Shown here piece by piece: positions 17,872 through 27,946 of a stretch of 60,117 nucleotides of DNA. Both the position numbers and the translations under genes were made by a program. The stretch covers positions 1 through 60,117 of the forward strand of contig JAIEQI010000074.1 of the NCBI GenBank assembly GCA_019747875.1, written 5' to 3'. Position 1 is the stretch's first letter; each line of letters opens with the position of its first letter. The notes below the pieces were generated by a model. It ran no database searches. It had not been told where the DNA came from and saw only the letters and a list, made by a program, of their open reading frames with translations. This stretch comes from Candidatus Obscuribacterales bacterium (GTDB lineage Bacteria; Cyanobacteriota; Vampirovibrionia; Obscuribacterales; Obscuribacteraceae).

Positions 17872-18987
17872 ATGTTCAAGTCACAGTTCACAGCTATAAT
17901 GATTGCAGCATCGATTTTGGTGTTTTCGCCGAATGCCATGGCGCAGGGTGCGCAGGCTCAAGTGCCGCAGGTTTCTGTTGTGAACTTGCAAGTCGTTCCT
18001 GGTCAGAATGGTGGTCAGAATGTCATAACTCCCAAAGGAGATCTTGCGCCGCTTCCTGGAGCCGGCGTTAATGGGAATGTGGTTCAAATTTACATGGGTT
18101 CGCAAGGTGGATTTTGGTACACGGACAAAACGGGTCAAACTATTGATTTGACGCCAGGTGTGGCGGCGCTACAAGCACGCCGGGCTCAGCAAGCACAGGC
18201 TCAGCAGGTTCCACAATATGCACCGGTATACACAACCAATAACTATTATGAGCAACCACAGCAGCAATCATCTAGTTCTGGATCTGGAGTCGGTGCAGCG
18301 GTGGGGACAGCCGTAGCCGCAGGCACTGGCGCTATGCTCGGATCTATGATGGCGGGAAGTTATTATAATGCGCCCTACGGAACGCCATATTACTATGGTG
18401 CCGGTGGACGTCCCTATTATTACAATAACGGCAACGAAGTCGAGCTGAACCAAAATCAGAAAATGTACTTGTACAATCAACAGAAGTTGCAAAACGAAAA
18501 TCAACAAAGGGCTGTATCTGCTTATCAGGCCAACCAGCAACAGAAGGCAACTGAAGCCTATGGCAACCAACAAGCTATGCAAAACCAAATGGCTGCTAAT
18601 CAAGCCAATAGGCAAGCTGCTGCAGCTAATGCCGGCGGAGGAGCAGACGGTCAGCGTTTTGCTCAACATCATGAGAACTTTCAACAGCAGAATCAGTGGT
18701 ATCAAAATCAGTTGCAACAAAATCCGAACAAATTTCAGCGAACTGATAACAATCCATTCGTGGCACAGCAAGGCGGCGGTGGATTTGGAAATCGTGATGG
18801 CGCCCGTGCCGGTGGGGCTGACGGTGGCCGCGCTGCGGCTCGCGCTGGAGCCGACGGTGGGCGTGCTGGTGGCTTCTCTGCCGATGGCGGTGGACGTGGA
18901 GGATTTGGTAATCGTGGTGGCGGTGGCAGATCGTTTGGTGGCGGCGGTGGTGGCGGCCGGCTAGGTGGCGGACGTCGCGGGCGCTAA
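17872..18987 (+). CDS. Exported Gln/Tyr-rich protein with glycine-rich tail
   Basis: The product is 371 residues from ATG 17872, with AAAAGGA upstream and a clean signal peptide ending Asn-Ala-Met-Ala. The first ~100 residues contain GGFWYTDKTGQTIDL. Then come a Gln-rich region, a small hydrophobic Gly/Ala segment (VGAAVGTAVAAGTGAMLGSM), a Tyr/Gly segment, a long Gln/Asn-rich helix and a C-terminal Arg/Gly-rich tail (GGGGGGRLGGGRRGR). Low-complexity composition suggests a disordered envelope or matrix protein. No enzymatic motif seen. Confidence 0.7.
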   Translation: MFKSQFTAIMIAASILVFSPNAMAQGAQAQVPQVSVVNLQVVPGQNGGQNVITPKGDLAPLPGAGVNGNVVQIYMGSQGGFWYTDKTGQTIDLTPGVAALQARRAQQAQAQQVPQYAPVYTTNNYYEQPQQQSSSSGSGVGAAVGTAVAAGTGAMLGSMMAGSYYNAPYGTPYYYGAGGRPYYYNNGNEVELNQNQKMYLYNQQKLQNENQQRAVSAYQANQQQKATEAYGNQQAMQNQMAANQANRQAAAANAGGGADGQRFAQHHENFQQQNQWYQNQLQQNPNKFQRTDNNPFVAQQGGGGFGNRDGARAGGADGGRAAARAGADGGRAGGFSADGGGRGGFGNRGGGGRSFGGGGGGGRLGGGRRGR

Positions 18988-19014
18988 ATACTTTCGAATT
19001 CGATTTATTTGACG

Positions 19015-19034
19015 GGGGCGCATGGCGTCGCCCC
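19015..19034. terminator. Hairpin between convergent genes
   Basis: GGGGCG (19015-19020) pairs with CGCCCC (19029-19034) over an 8-base loop, in the 75-bp gap between two convergent genes. There is no strong T-run on either side, so it may be a weak or factor-assisted bidirectional terminator or a dispersed repeat remnant. Confidence 0.4.
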
Positions 19035-19062
19035 TACAGAATCGGGATTGGGAGCGTTGCGA

Positions 19063-22000
19063 CTAGGCGAGGCGCCAGTGTTTTTCTGTTGCTGTGAATT
19101 CGGCGCCGTTCAGTATTGAAACGGTGTTGCCAGACGTTGCTGCAGTCTTTTCCCCAGGGATTATTGTTCCGATCAAATTCAGAGGATCGGCAGCAGAGAA
19201 TGTGATGCATTGTCCATCTAGTGGTCGGTTTCTTGAGGCGCGTAAGGATTCGACAGCTTCCGGTAAGGCGAATTGTTCGCCCAAGAATCCTGTGACGAAT
19301 CTTCCTCCGCGAATCTCCCCGCGGTCTTCCATTCTTCGGAATGTGAGCAGCAAATCTCTCCAACGTGGCAACATGCTTTCTCTTGTAAGAACGTCTCTGA
19401 AGACCACGCCATAGCGTTTCAAGAGCACGCGGCAGATTGCTTCTAATTCTTTGTTGCGATCTACCTCATCAATATATAGCAGTGACCACCGCCCTGTGCT
19501 GTTGCGTGGGCGTTGCATTCTGGAATTGCCTTGACCAGAGCGCCGCTTCGGATCAATCAGCGATCGCAAATTGTCGAATCCGTCCGCCGTCACGATGCCG
19601 GCTGCGACCAATTCCCAAAGTGCTGTTTCGACTTCCGATTTGAGTCGGCCTGTTCCCCTGACGATATCGGCAAAGAATGATGCCCCACGCTGTTTGAGAA
19701 GGTCTCGAACTTCAATTGCCTGGGTGCTGAGACCTTTGTTTTCATCCAGCGAACCAGGGTGCTTTGGTGACATCCAATCAGAATCATCGCGAACAAAAAA
19801 TGCGATCGGAGCGACGCTAGTTGGCATGACTCGGCGCTTCTTCGTGTCACCATCGTCAAGTGTGGCAGGATGCGGAGAAAGGCGTCCCCAGCCGATTGCA
19901 CCGGTCAGGCACAAGGTATCCAAAACTTTTGGATTGTAGTTTTTGAGTCGGCGAGGAAGAATGTATTGCTCCCACGCGTTAGCTGGAATTTCGAAGCCCT
20001 GGAGTTGTCTGATGATTTCCAGAGTCCCCCGCTCGTCACCAGGCAATTGAGAACCCGGCAACATGTGTTGCCAATTCATCAGCCAGTTCATATACTGCGC
20101 CGCTGTTACTGGTTCGATTCCCTTGCGGAGAACTGAAACCGTCATGCGATGGATGCGGGCTAGCAACCTGCGATCGCACCATTCAAGAACGAGAGAATTG
20201 TTCTGCGCGCGATCTGTTGCATCCTTTGAAATTTTGTCAATTCCTGATGCCGCCACCTTTGCAATTGCTTGCTCTGTGATGCTGGTATCAGTTCGAAACT
20301 GACCGCGCAGGACGTTGCCTGATGATTCCAATCTGATTAACGCTGTCTCTAATTCACGAATCGGAAGACAAAACAGAGCGGCTAATTCAACGGCGGTTGT
20401 TGGTCCCATGTGTTGAGTCCAACCCTTCAACATGGCATTTAGCGCATCCTCTCGAACACTCTCGACCCGCCCGACTGACGGCAGGTCTTTATCATATTCA
20501 GCATTTGGATAGATCTGATCAAACGCTGAGCGCTTCTCGGCTGCTACCCAAAATACTTGCGTAGTTTTTCCAGTCGCTACTCTTGCAATTGCCGCACGGT
20601 TTTCTTTGCTCAGTTCTGCAAAATACTCCTGCCATTTGTTGGCGAGGTTTTTGTCTGAGTTGATTGGATTCTTGAGGACGAACGATTCAGGCAGCGCAAT
20701 CAAAGTCTGCATTAGGTCGTGCAATTCATCATAATCTCGGATGTCCGGCCACGCTTCTTCGCTCACTTGTCTGATTACGTCTTGATCCAGCAGCCCAACG
20801 CTCTGCAAAGCTTCGGGCAGCATGCGGCGCATTTCGACAGCACGAGCACGCCGCTCTTCAAGTGGTGCATCGTCCAGATACGCATATGGATTTGCGTTCA
20901 AAATCTCATGTGAGAACACTGACGGAACTGGCGTGTCAACTGAGATAGTTTTGATCTCTCCAGTGATAATCTTGTTCAGTACTGCTATCAGTCCGTCCAG
21001 ATCCATTGCTTCAGTAAGGACGTCTTTCATAACTTCGTTTATGAGGGGATGATCCGGAAGCTCGATATCACCGGGCATGTTATCCTGGCAGGCAGCTGCG
21101 TCGGGAAAAACTGCGGCGAGTAAATCATCCGACTTCAAGCGCATCAAATGTGGCGGAACCTTCTTGCCTCCCTGAAAACGCAAGAGCGCTAATGAACGTG
21201 TCGCGTCCCATCGAAATCTCGTTCCGAAGATAGGTGAGGCCAGTGATGCTTGCTCCAAAATATGATGAGCTGAAGATGGGTGCAAGAAATTGAAAACATC
21301 CGAGAGCGGGAAGCTGTGTTGTTCGCCCAGCGAAATGTTCAAACCATCATCAGTTGCCGCCGCCTGCAATTCGAAATTGAATGAACGGCAAAAACACTTT
21401 CTGAGTGCCAGACCCCAAGCCTTATTAATTCGGCCGCCAAATGGCGAGTGAATAATCAATTGCATGCCGCCGCCTTCGTCGAAGAAACGCTCAGCAATAA
21501 TCGTGTCGTTACTTGGAACCGTACCTAGCACTGCGCGGCCTTGCAATACATATTCAGTGGCTTGTTCTGCGCCGGATTCATCGAGTCCATAATCATTGAT
21601 CAGAGTCTGTTTAGCCTCGGGCAATGAATTGAGCAGTGTATGCGTGTCGAAGGTTTCGGATAGCGAAAGTGTGCTTGGGATTAGTTCTGAAATGTGTTTC
21701 CTCATTTCGCTGACATAATGCGAAAGCTCTACGCTACGTGCTGGCGCTTCGCCGAGCCAGAATGGAACGGTTGGCGGCGCGCCATGAGCGTCCTCAACGA
21801 TCACCCGTCCTGCTGCGCTTTCTATGCGTTTGATTCTCCAAGAAGTGTTTCCTAAAAGAACGATGTCGCCGCGGTTACTTTCAACTGCGAAATCCTCATC
21901 CAACGTTCCGACAGTCGCTTGATCTGGTTCTGCTAGAACTGTGTATAACGCTGTCTCCGGTATGGCACCGCCACTGGTGATTGCTGCCAACCTGGCTCCG

Positions 22001-23493
22001 CGCCGACCTTTTAATATGCCATTAACACGATCCCACAAGAGGTAAGCGCTGTATCTGCCTCTGCGTGCTGAAATACCTTCAGAAAGCATGTCAAGAACTT
22101 TGTTGTATTCTTGCCTGCTCAACGTGGCATAGGGAGCCGCTTTCGTCAGAACCGAATACAATTCATCTTCATTCCAATCTTCACATGCGCACATAGCGAC
22201 AATTTGTTGAGAAAGAATATCCATAGGACATTCCGGAATGATAATCCGATCTAGTTCGCCCTCTTTGATTGCCCGAACGAGTGCCGCGCATTCAATTAGT
22301 TCGTCGCGGGTTGTTGGAAAAATTCGTCCTTTTGGAATGGCTCCCCGCCAGTGTCCGGCTCTGCCGATTCGTTGCAGCGCGACGGCAATTGATCTCGGTG
22401 AGCTGATCTGGCAAACGAGATCGATCGCTCCAATGTCGATTCCCAATTCCAACGATGCCGTCGCAACTAATGCTTGAAGTTGTCCGGCTTTTAGTTTGCG
22501 CTCTGCTGCATGCCTTAACTTGCGTGATAGGCTTCCGTGGTGAGCGGCAACTGAGTCTTCTCCAAGTCTCTCAGCAAGATGCATGGTCAGTCGTTCGGCC
22601 AGCTTTCTAGTGTTAACGAAAATCAGCGTTGAGCGATGTTCGTTTACGAGTTTTGCGAGGCGATCGTAAGTTTCATCCCATTGTTCATTTGTTGCGACGG
22701 CTCCCAGGGGCATACCTGGAACTTCGACAGCTATGTCCAGTTTTCTTTTGTGTCCGACATTCACAATTGTCGGCATCGGGCGATTGTTCCCGGTCAAAAA
22801 GCGGGCAATATCTTCAAGTGGTTTTTGGGTTGCGCTCAACCCGATTCGTTGAGGAATCTTGTTGGCTAGTCGATCCATTCGCTCGAGGCTGATTGCAAGG
22901 TGCGCACCACGTTTGTCGTCTGCGACTGCATGAATTTCATCCACGATCATTGTCCGAACGTCTCTTAGAGCTTCTCGGCTTTTGTCCGCTGTGATCAATA
23001 TATAGAAGGATTCAGGTGTCGTAACTAGAATGTGAGGAGGACTCTTCAACATTGCTCTTCGCTCGGGCATAAGCGTGTCGCCTGTCCGCACGGCTGTGCG
23101 GATTGGCATCATCTCTAATCCCTTTTCCTCTGCTAGTTGTCTTATCTCAGCCAGTGGTCCATCCAGGTTTTGCTGGATGTCGTTGCTGAGCGCTTTCAGA
23201 GGCGAAATGTAGACCACCTCGGTTTTGGATTCGAGTTGATTGCTGAGAGCCTTTCGAACCAGGCTGTCTATGCAAACCAGGAAGGCCGTTAGCGTTTTTC
23301 CTGAGCCAGTCGGCGCCGAGATTAGCGTCGCCTTTCCCTGGGCAATGGCTGGCCAGCCTGCAATTTGTGGCTCTGTTGGGCTGCCAAAGCGTGACAGGAA
23401 CCATTCCTGCACCAGGGGATGTGCCCAGTCCAGAGCGTCGTTTTCCGCAACGGGCGCTTCAGTCCGTTCTCGTGAGTTCCCGATTTTTGACAT
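19063..23493 (-). CDS. lhr: Lhr-family DEAD/DEAH-type ATP-dependent helicase
   Basis: The 1476-residue product matches long-form Lhr, a 3'-5' DNA/RNA-DNA helicase linked to DNA repair. Visible motifs are Walker A APTGSGKT at residues 60-67, DEIH at 185-188, SAT at 220-222 and QRIGRAGH (motif VI) at 373-380. A winged-helix-like region and the long Lhr C-terminal extension follow to residue 1476, the usual length of the bacterial long form (~1500). No frameshift is visible. It is alone on its strand, with a 195-bp gap to the next gene upstream. The call is confident; its precise substrate is not shown by sequence. Confidence 0.95.
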   Translation of the reverse strand: MSKIGNSRERTEAPVAENDALDWAHPLVQEWFLSRFGSPTEPQIAGWPAIAQGKATLISAPTGSGKTLTAFLVCIDSLVRKALSNQLESKTEVVYISPLKALSNDIQQNLDGPLAEIRQLAEEKGLEMMPIRTAVRTGDTLMPERRAMLKSPPHILVTTPESFYILITADKSREALRDVRTMIVDEIHAVADDKRGAHLAISLERMDRLANKIPQRIGLSATQKPLEDIARFLTGNNRPMPTIVNVGHKRKLDIAVEVPGMPLGAVATNEQWDETYDRLAKLVNEHRSTLIFVNTRKLAERLTMHLAERLGEDSVAAHHGSLSRKLRHAAERKLKAGQLQALVATASLELGIDIGAIDLVCQISSPRSIAVALQRIGRAGHWRGAIPKGRIFPTTRDELIECAALVRAIKEGELDRIIIPECPMDILSQQIVAMCACEDWNEDELYSVLTKAAPYATLSRQEYNKVLDMLSEGISARRGRYSAYLLWDRVNGILKGRRGARLAAITSGGAIPETALYTVLAEPDQATVGTLDEDFAVESNRGDIVLLGNTSWRIKRIESAAGRVIVEDAHGAPPTVPFWLGEAPARSVELSHYVSEMRKHISELIPSTLSLSETFDTHTLLNSLPEAKQTLINDYGLDESGAEQATEYVLQGRAVLGTVPSNDTIIAERFFDEGGGMQLIIHSPFGGRINKAWGLALRKCFCRSFNFELQAAATDDGLNISLGEQHSFPLSDVFNFLHPSSAHHILEQASLASPIFGTRFRWDATRSLALLRFQGGKKVPPHLMRLKSDDLLAAVFPDAAACQDNMPGDIELPDHPLINEVMKDVLTEAMDLDGLIAVLNKIITGEIKTISVDTPVPSVFSHEILNANPYAYLDDAPLEERRARAVEMRRMLPEALQSVGLLDQDVIRQVSEEAWPDIRDYDELHDLMQTLIALPESFVLKNPINSDKNLANKWQEYFAELSKENRAAIARVATGKTTQVFWVAAEKRSAFDQIYPNAEYDKDLPSVGRVESVREDALNAMLKGWTQHMGPTTAVELAALFCLPIRELETALIRLESSGNVLRGQFRTDTSITEQAIAKVAASGIDKISKDATDRAQNNSLVLEWCDRRLLARIHRMTVSVLRKGIEPVTAAQYMNWLMNWQHMLPGSQLPGDERGTLEIIRQLQGFEIPANAWEQYILPRRLKNYNPKVLDTLCLTGAIGWGRLSPHPATLDDGDTKKRRVMPTSVAPIAFFVRDDSDWMSPKHPGSLDENKGLSTQAIEVRDLLKQRGASFFADIVRGTGRLKSEVETALWELVAAGIVTADGFDNLRSLIDPKRRSGQGNSRMQRPRNSTGRWSLLYIDEVDRNKELEAICRVLLKRYGVVFRDVLTRESMLPRWRDLLLTFRRMEDRGEIRGGRFVTGFLGEQFALPEAVESLRASRNRPLDGQCITFSAADPLNLIGTIIPGEKTAATSGNTVSILNGAEFTATEKHWRLA

Positions 23494-23688
23494 TCTCTAA
23501 TTTTAATCGGTTCTCTGGCTTTTGCCAGCTTTTTCTAAATCCTTCTGTTCATGCTTGCCGGTGTGTAAATGTGTTGGAATCGGCTACGAAGAAACAATTA
23601 GCGCAAGTTCGCATTTTAGATTAAACGCAAAAAGGACCCTACGAGCCAGCGCCTGTTGGTGGTCAAGCGGTTCTGTCTTGTGCCGCTG

Positions 23689-25728
23689 TCAAGTTTTTGG
23701 CGAATTGAGATTGGGGAGTTCTTTTGTTATGGCTTTTGCAAGATCCGATTTCGCGGCTAGCTCTGTTAGAAGTTTTCGACTCTCCTGATCGCTTGCGTCT
23801 GTTTCAAGAATCGTCTGCAATAAACCGATAGCATCACGGAGTTTGCCGTCCTTTAATAGGGAATTTACTTCTTTCTTCATTTGTTCGATTTCAAACTGCG
23901 CAAATATCCTTTCTCGTTCCTGACAAATTTGCGCTTTTTCAATGGCTCCTGCTCTCTGATTTGCTTCACGTAATAGTTTCCATGCTAGCGATGCGCGCAG
24001 ATTGTATTGGACAGCATTCTCTAATATAGGAATCGCTTGAGCCGGCTTTCCATCTGCCATATATGCGTCAGCCAGAAGCAATAAAACCGACGGATATGCC
24101 ATCACGAAGTCTTGATTTGCTGCTGCTTCAGTGCAGAGGGCGATCACCTTTTTAGGCTCGCCACTGGGAGGAAGGCAATGTGGTAATCGTTTTTCACCAA
24201 CATAAGTTCTCGAGTAGGTCTGTGCAAGGTGGTACTTAATCAAGGGATTCCTGGGATCTAAATTCGCGGCCTGTTCAAATGACCTTTGTGCGTTAACGCA
24301 ATCGAGTTGGAGAAAAGATATTGTTCCTTGTAGGTCCTTTAGATAGGCATCGCGAGCAAATGCTTTTACGGATAGCTCTGCAATTTTGACTGCTTCATCG
24401 AATCGCTCCGCTGCCATCTCGCTTCTAATCAAACAAGAGTAGGCCGCTACGTTTGGAAAAATCGTCAGTGACTCTCGGGCCCAAACTTCAGCAAGCTGCG
24501 AACCGCGCTCCAAACATTTTGTAGCGACCGCTGCCAATTCCAAAGACTTTGCTTGTTTGTCCGAGCGCCTCCATTCAACAAAATCCCAAATTGACCCGTG
24601 ATGCGCATACATCCAATCGGCATTCTGGGTGCGATAAACCTTGTTTTCATAAGAGCGGGCAATTTCAAATTCGAGTCGATTGCGATCATCTGTATTCTCG
24701 CTGGTCGAAGCTACCGCTGCACTTACGCCATCGGGAGACATACAAATTCGACTAATTAGATCTTCTGCGCTTGTAACCCGGGCACGAGAAAGAGATTGTG
24801 CTAGAGCCGGACTGGCAAGCGTTTGTTCAAGCAGCGCCATCGAGATTTTTCCTGGATCATTTAAGGCTACGGCGCATACATCGCCTTGTCCTGAATCAAA
24901 TATGTAAATGTAGGGGAACACTTTTCTCAGTGCCGAGATTATTTCGGCGAGATTCTTTGTGGGCATCTCAGTCACTTGCGACCAGAAACAGAATGCGCCG
25001 CCAGGCGCTAGTCGGTCTTTGCATATTTGGAAATATTCCCGCGTAAATAAGTTGCAGACACCAGCTTGCCATGGATTAGAAGGTTCCGAAATGATCACGT
25101 CAAATTTCTCATCCGTACATAAAAGATAATTTCGCCCATCTGCGGGAACCACCTGCGTTCTGATATCGGTTTCCGGCGCGAAATTGACATGAGCAAACAA
25201 ATTGGAAGTTTGAAGAACGGACGGCTCAATCTCTGCACAGACTAACTTAGCAATGGGAAAGCGCAAGGCGTATCCGGCGGTGACGCCGCTGCCCCAACCG
25301 ACAACGCAAACATTTTTTGCATCCGGTTTGATCAATAGAGGCAGCGCTGCAAGCAGTATTTGATTCTCCAGGTCACCGCCATCTGAGGCGTCTGGATGTC
25401 CGTTGGTAAAGAGACATCGCAGAGGCGGGTTCCCACCTGTTGACACCGCAACATTTGCGCAGACTCCATCCTTATAAAATAGAGTGGTGTTCATTTTCAT
25501 TAGATTATCGCGCCACTGATCATAAGTTGGGAATGCAGCTCCTGGCGGCTGCGCCATTAACCTGCGGCGCTCCGCTTGAGCATACACGATAGTGTCACGC
25601 TGCCAAATCTGGGGGCTTTGAGCTACCCAAATCAGTAACGCGCCCACGGAAAGAATGATCAACGCTCTATACAAGTAGACGCGAAAATCAGGTTTGGGAC
25701 TTTTTTGCTCGGGGGCTGTTTCTTGCAT
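23689..25728 (-). CDS. Membrane-anchored spermidine-synthase-like methyltransferase-fold protein with TPR tail
   Basis: The 679-residue product has one hydrophobic segment near residues 17-36 (LYRALIILSVGALLIWVAQ). A Rossmann-type domain follows: CVVGWGSGVTAGYALRFP (nucleotide/SAM loop), CAEIEPSVLQ (acidic end of strand 2), ADGRNYLLCTDEKFDVIISEPSNPW. That last block is typical of the spermidine-synthase-like group often fused to membrane segments. The C-terminal half carries TPR-like helices (QRSFEQAANLDPRNPLIKYHLAQTY). Whether it makes polyamines is doubtful; many relatives with SEPSNPW are uncharacterised. Stand-alone gene. Confidence 0.8.
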   Translation of the reverse strand: MQETAPEQKSPKPDFRVYLYRALIILSVGALLIWVAQSPQIWQRDTIVYAQAERRRLMAQPPGAAFPTYDQWRDNLMKMNTTLFYKDGVCANVAVSTGGNPPLRCLFTNGHPDASDGGDLENQILLAALPLLIKPDAKNVCVVGWGSGVTAGYALRFPIAKLVCAEIEPSVLQTSNLFAHVNFAPETDIRTQVVPADGRNYLLCTDEKFDVIISEPSNPWQAGVCNLFTREYFQICKDRLAPGGAFCFWSQVTEMPTKNLAEIISALRKVFPYIYIFDSGQGDVCAVALNDPGKISMALLEQTLASPALAQSLSRARVTSAEDLISRICMSPDGVSAAVASTSENTDDRNRLEFEIARSYENKVYRTQNADWMYAHHGSIWDFVEWRRSDKQAKSLELAAVATKCLERGSQLAEVWARESLTIFPNVAAYSCLIRSEMAAERFDEAVKIAELSVKAFARDAYLKDLQGTISFLQLDCVNAQRSFEQAANLDPRNPLIKYHLAQTYSRTYVGEKRLPHCLPPSGEPKKVIALCTEAAANQDFVMAYPSVLLLLADAYMADGKPAQAIPILENAVQYNLRASLAWKLLREANQRAGAIEKAQICQERERIFAQFEIEQMKKEVNSLLKDGKLRDAIGLLQTILETDASDQESRKLLTELAAKSDLAKAITKELPNLNSPKT

Positions 25729-25816
25729 TTCGAATGAGATAATCGGCAGCGTTAATAATAACGCTTCTGAGACTCATTCGATCCAGGACAATTCTCTACT
25801 TAAATGATGGAACTAG

Positions 25817-26041
25817 CTAATTGGGTGAAGGTACCAGTTGCGCACAATGAGAACTGCAGAACGTTTCTCCATGCTCGCCATAGGTGCCGTGTCCGACTAC
25901 TTTGCAATTGCAGCGTGGGCATACAGGCGCGATAAGAGTGATTGCACATTCAAAGCAGCAATAGTTCCCCACCTTGTCGTGGTAGGTGATTTTCAGCGGC
26001 TCCGATGCTGGGAAGCCGCATAGATCGCACGCTGTGATCAT
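25817..26041 (-). CDS. Small zinc-binding (treble-clef/ribbon-like) protein
   Basis: The 74-residue product has cysteine pairs at C5/C8, C28/C29/C32, C41/C44/C46 and C62/C66, enough for two structural zinc sites. The ATG has GAGAGG six bases upstream. It follows a small membrane protein after 9 bp on the same strand, which suggests co-expression. No specific family recognised; likely a zinc-ribbon regulator or adaptor. Confidence 0.6.
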   Translation of the reverse strand: MITACDLCGFPASEPLKITYHDKVGNYCCFECAITLIAPVCPRCNCKVVGHGTYGEHGETFCSSHCAQLVPSPN

Positions 26042-26050
26042 ATTACCTCT

Positions 26051-26314
26051 CTACTGGCTTACTGCTTTGTTCGGCTTTGGAGAGGTTGCAATGCTCTTCG
26101 GGGGTCGAGCCGGAGCTTCTGGCATTTCCTGGGTTTGTTTCATCATTCCGCGTGGTTCTAGTGCGTCGCCCTGAACTGGGACGCCATTTTCATAGCTGCG
26201 ACTTGGGACGTCTCGATTGTTCACCGGTATAAACATGGCAAAACACAACGCCATAAGCACAGCGAAAAAGAAGAAGAAAAACCACATTTCTGCTGGAGCT
26301 TTTGCATTAATCAT
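26051..26314 (-). CDS. Small single-pass membrane protein
   Basis: The 87-residue product has a strongly hydrophobic Phe-rich helix at residues ~10-29 (MWFFFFFFAVLMALCFAMFI) followed by a Pro/Lys-rich disordered tail. It is first of a two-gene unit with the zinc-binding protein. Function unknown. Confidence 0.5.
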   Translation of the reverse strand: MINAKAPAEMWFFFFFFAVLMALCFAMFIPVNNRDVPSRSYENGVPVQGDALEPRGMMKQTQEMPEAPARPPKSIATSPKPNKAVSQ

Positions 26315-26480
26315 AAGATACCGCCCACGGTGCTTGACCTATTACTTGGGGAAAACAGACTTCTTTTTGGCAGACGGAGATGTACAAGGGAAGTTCCTTC
26401 CTTAAATTTGGGAACCTAAATTTGACGACGCTTGTATGCATTTGTTAGGATTCGGGGTCTCCCACCTTCAGGTTCTTGAA

Positions 26481-27851
26481 ATGGTATCTATTCTTCGATG
26501 TTTTCAGGTTTTGTGTCTTAGCTGGGTAATTTTGCAGCTTCAGATTCCGCTCGCGTCGGCCGCTGCTATGCAAGCTCTGACTGGCTGGGAGCCGGATCGC
26601 TTTGTTGCCGACCTCCCGACCGGCGATGCGAAAAGCCTAACGGTGATCAAAGCCGGAAGGATGGTCGATGTTGAAACGGCAACGGTAGAGGAGAACGTCA
26701 CTATTCTAGTTTCGGGCAATCGCATCCAGAAGGTCGGCAAAGATGTTCCCATTCCTGCGGGGGCAACAATAATAGATCTCTCGCGGAAAACTGTGCTGCC
26801 TGGGCTGATTGATTGCCACACGCATATAACTGATGAGAACGAGCCAGATCCAATTGTTGAATTGCAGACGACAGCGGCTGACAAAGTACTCCATGCAATT
26901 CCTGCGGCAAGGAGAACCCTGCTTGCTGGATTCACTAGTATTCGTGATGTTGGAACTTACCGGGCACTCATCGATGTATCGCTTAGAAATGCGATAGAAA
27001 AGGGGTGGGTCGATGGACCTCGCATGTACGTTGCCGGTGCTTACATCACAAGTACAGAAGGTGGCGGGGCTATGGCTGGCTTTGCGCCCGACATTAAACT
27101 TCCGGAGGAATTGCGATACGGGAAAGCTGATGGACCCTGGGAAGTTCGGCAACGAGTTCGTGAACTCGCTCATCGCGGCGTAGACTTCATCAAAGTAATC
27201 GCTACTGGTGCTGTTTTAACTCATGGTAGCAATCCTAACTCGGTCGAGTTTTCTGAGGAGGAGTTGTTGGCTGCTACTGACGAGGCGCGACGATTTGGAC
27301 TGAAGGTTGCTGCTCATGCGCATGCTACTGCTGGGATTAAGGATGCGGTCAATGCAGGCGTGGCATCGATCGAACATGGTACCTTCCTGGATGATGAATG
27401 TATCGCTTTAATGAAAGCGAAGGGAACTTATTTGGTGGCAGATATTTACAACGAAGACTATATTCAAGGTGACGCACAGAAAAATGTGATCCCAAAAGAT
27501 TTTTTGGAGCACGACACCGGCATGGGGCAAGCTCAACGGGACAATTTTCGGAAGGCAGCAAAGGCTGGTGTAAAGATAGCATTCGGTACGGACGCCGGAG
27601 TCTTTCCACATGGAACCAATGCCAAACAATTTCCATACATGGTTCGCTATGGTTTGACGCCAATGCAGGCCATTCAATCTGCCACCATTTCTGCAGCTGA
27701 TTTGATCGGGAAGGCGAATCTAATCGGTTCGATTAAGGCAGGCAAATTGGCAGATCTGATTGCAGTTGATCAGGATCCGCTTACACATATAAATGAATTG
27801 GAAAATGTCAAATTTGTAATGAAAGACGGAAGAATCTACAAGAACGAATAG
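26481..27851 (+). CDS. Exported metal-dependent amidohydrolase (imidazolonepropionase/prolidase-like)
   Basis: The product is 456 residues from ATG 26481, which opens a signal peptide (LCLSWVILQLQIPLASA); ATG 26436 is an upstream alternative. It has an amidohydrolase TIM-barrel with a complete metal site: DCHTHI (His-x-His at 113/115), carboxylatable Lys238 in FIKVIATG, His279/281 in AAHAHA, His299 in SIEHGT and Asp371 in GTDAG. The closing beta-sandwich motif LADLIAVDQDPL is present. The closest general type is the secreted 'amidohydrolase/Xaa-Pro dipeptidase' subgroup, so a peptide-like or cyclic amide substrate is likely but not determined. It ends at a hairpin shared with the convergent gene. 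Confidence 0.9.
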   Translation: MVSILRCFQVLCLSWVILQLQIPLASAAAMQALTGWEPDRFVADLPTGDAKSLTVIKAGRMVDVETATVEENVTILVSGNRIQKVGKDVPIPAGATIIDLSRKTVLPGLIDCHTHITDENEPDPIVELQTTAADKVLHAIPAARRTLLAGFTSIRDVGTYRALIDVSLRNAIEKGWVDGPRMYVAGAYITSTEGGGAMAGFAPDIKLPEELRYGKADGPWEVRQRVRELAHRGVDFIKVIATGAVLTHGSNPNSVEFSEEELLAATDEARRFGLKVAAHAHATAGIKDAVNAGVASIEHGTFLDDECIALMKAKGTYLVADIYNEDYIQGDAQKNVIPKDFLEHDTGMGQAQRDNFRKAAKAGVKIAFGTDAGVFPHGTNAKQFPYMVRYGLTPMQAIQSATISAADLIGKANLIGSIKAGKLADLIAVDQDPLTHINELENVKFVMKDGRIYKNE

Positions 27852-27860
27852 GCCAAAAGC

Positions 27861-27893
27861 AACGAAGCGCCCTGCGGGGGAGGACGCTTCGTT
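27861..27893. terminator. Hairpin between convergent genes, probably bidirectional terminator
   Basis: A perfect 9-bp stem AACGAAGCG/CGCTTCGTT with a GC-rich 15-base loop begins ten bases after the amidohydrolase stop codon. On the minus strand it is followed by GCTTTTGG, a short T-run, which fits termination of the gene ending at 27947; the plus side lacks a T-run. Confidence 0.6.
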
Positions 27894-27946
27894 GGGGTTC
27901 AGAGGACATTGGGTTTGTCGTGGAAAACTTCTTTGTTGCTTCTTCC

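Noticed and set aside
23689..25728. Genuine spermidine synthase (speE)
   Set aside because: The fold is present, but the SEPSNPW variant and TPR tail place it in an uncharacterised group and no polyamine genes are adjacent.
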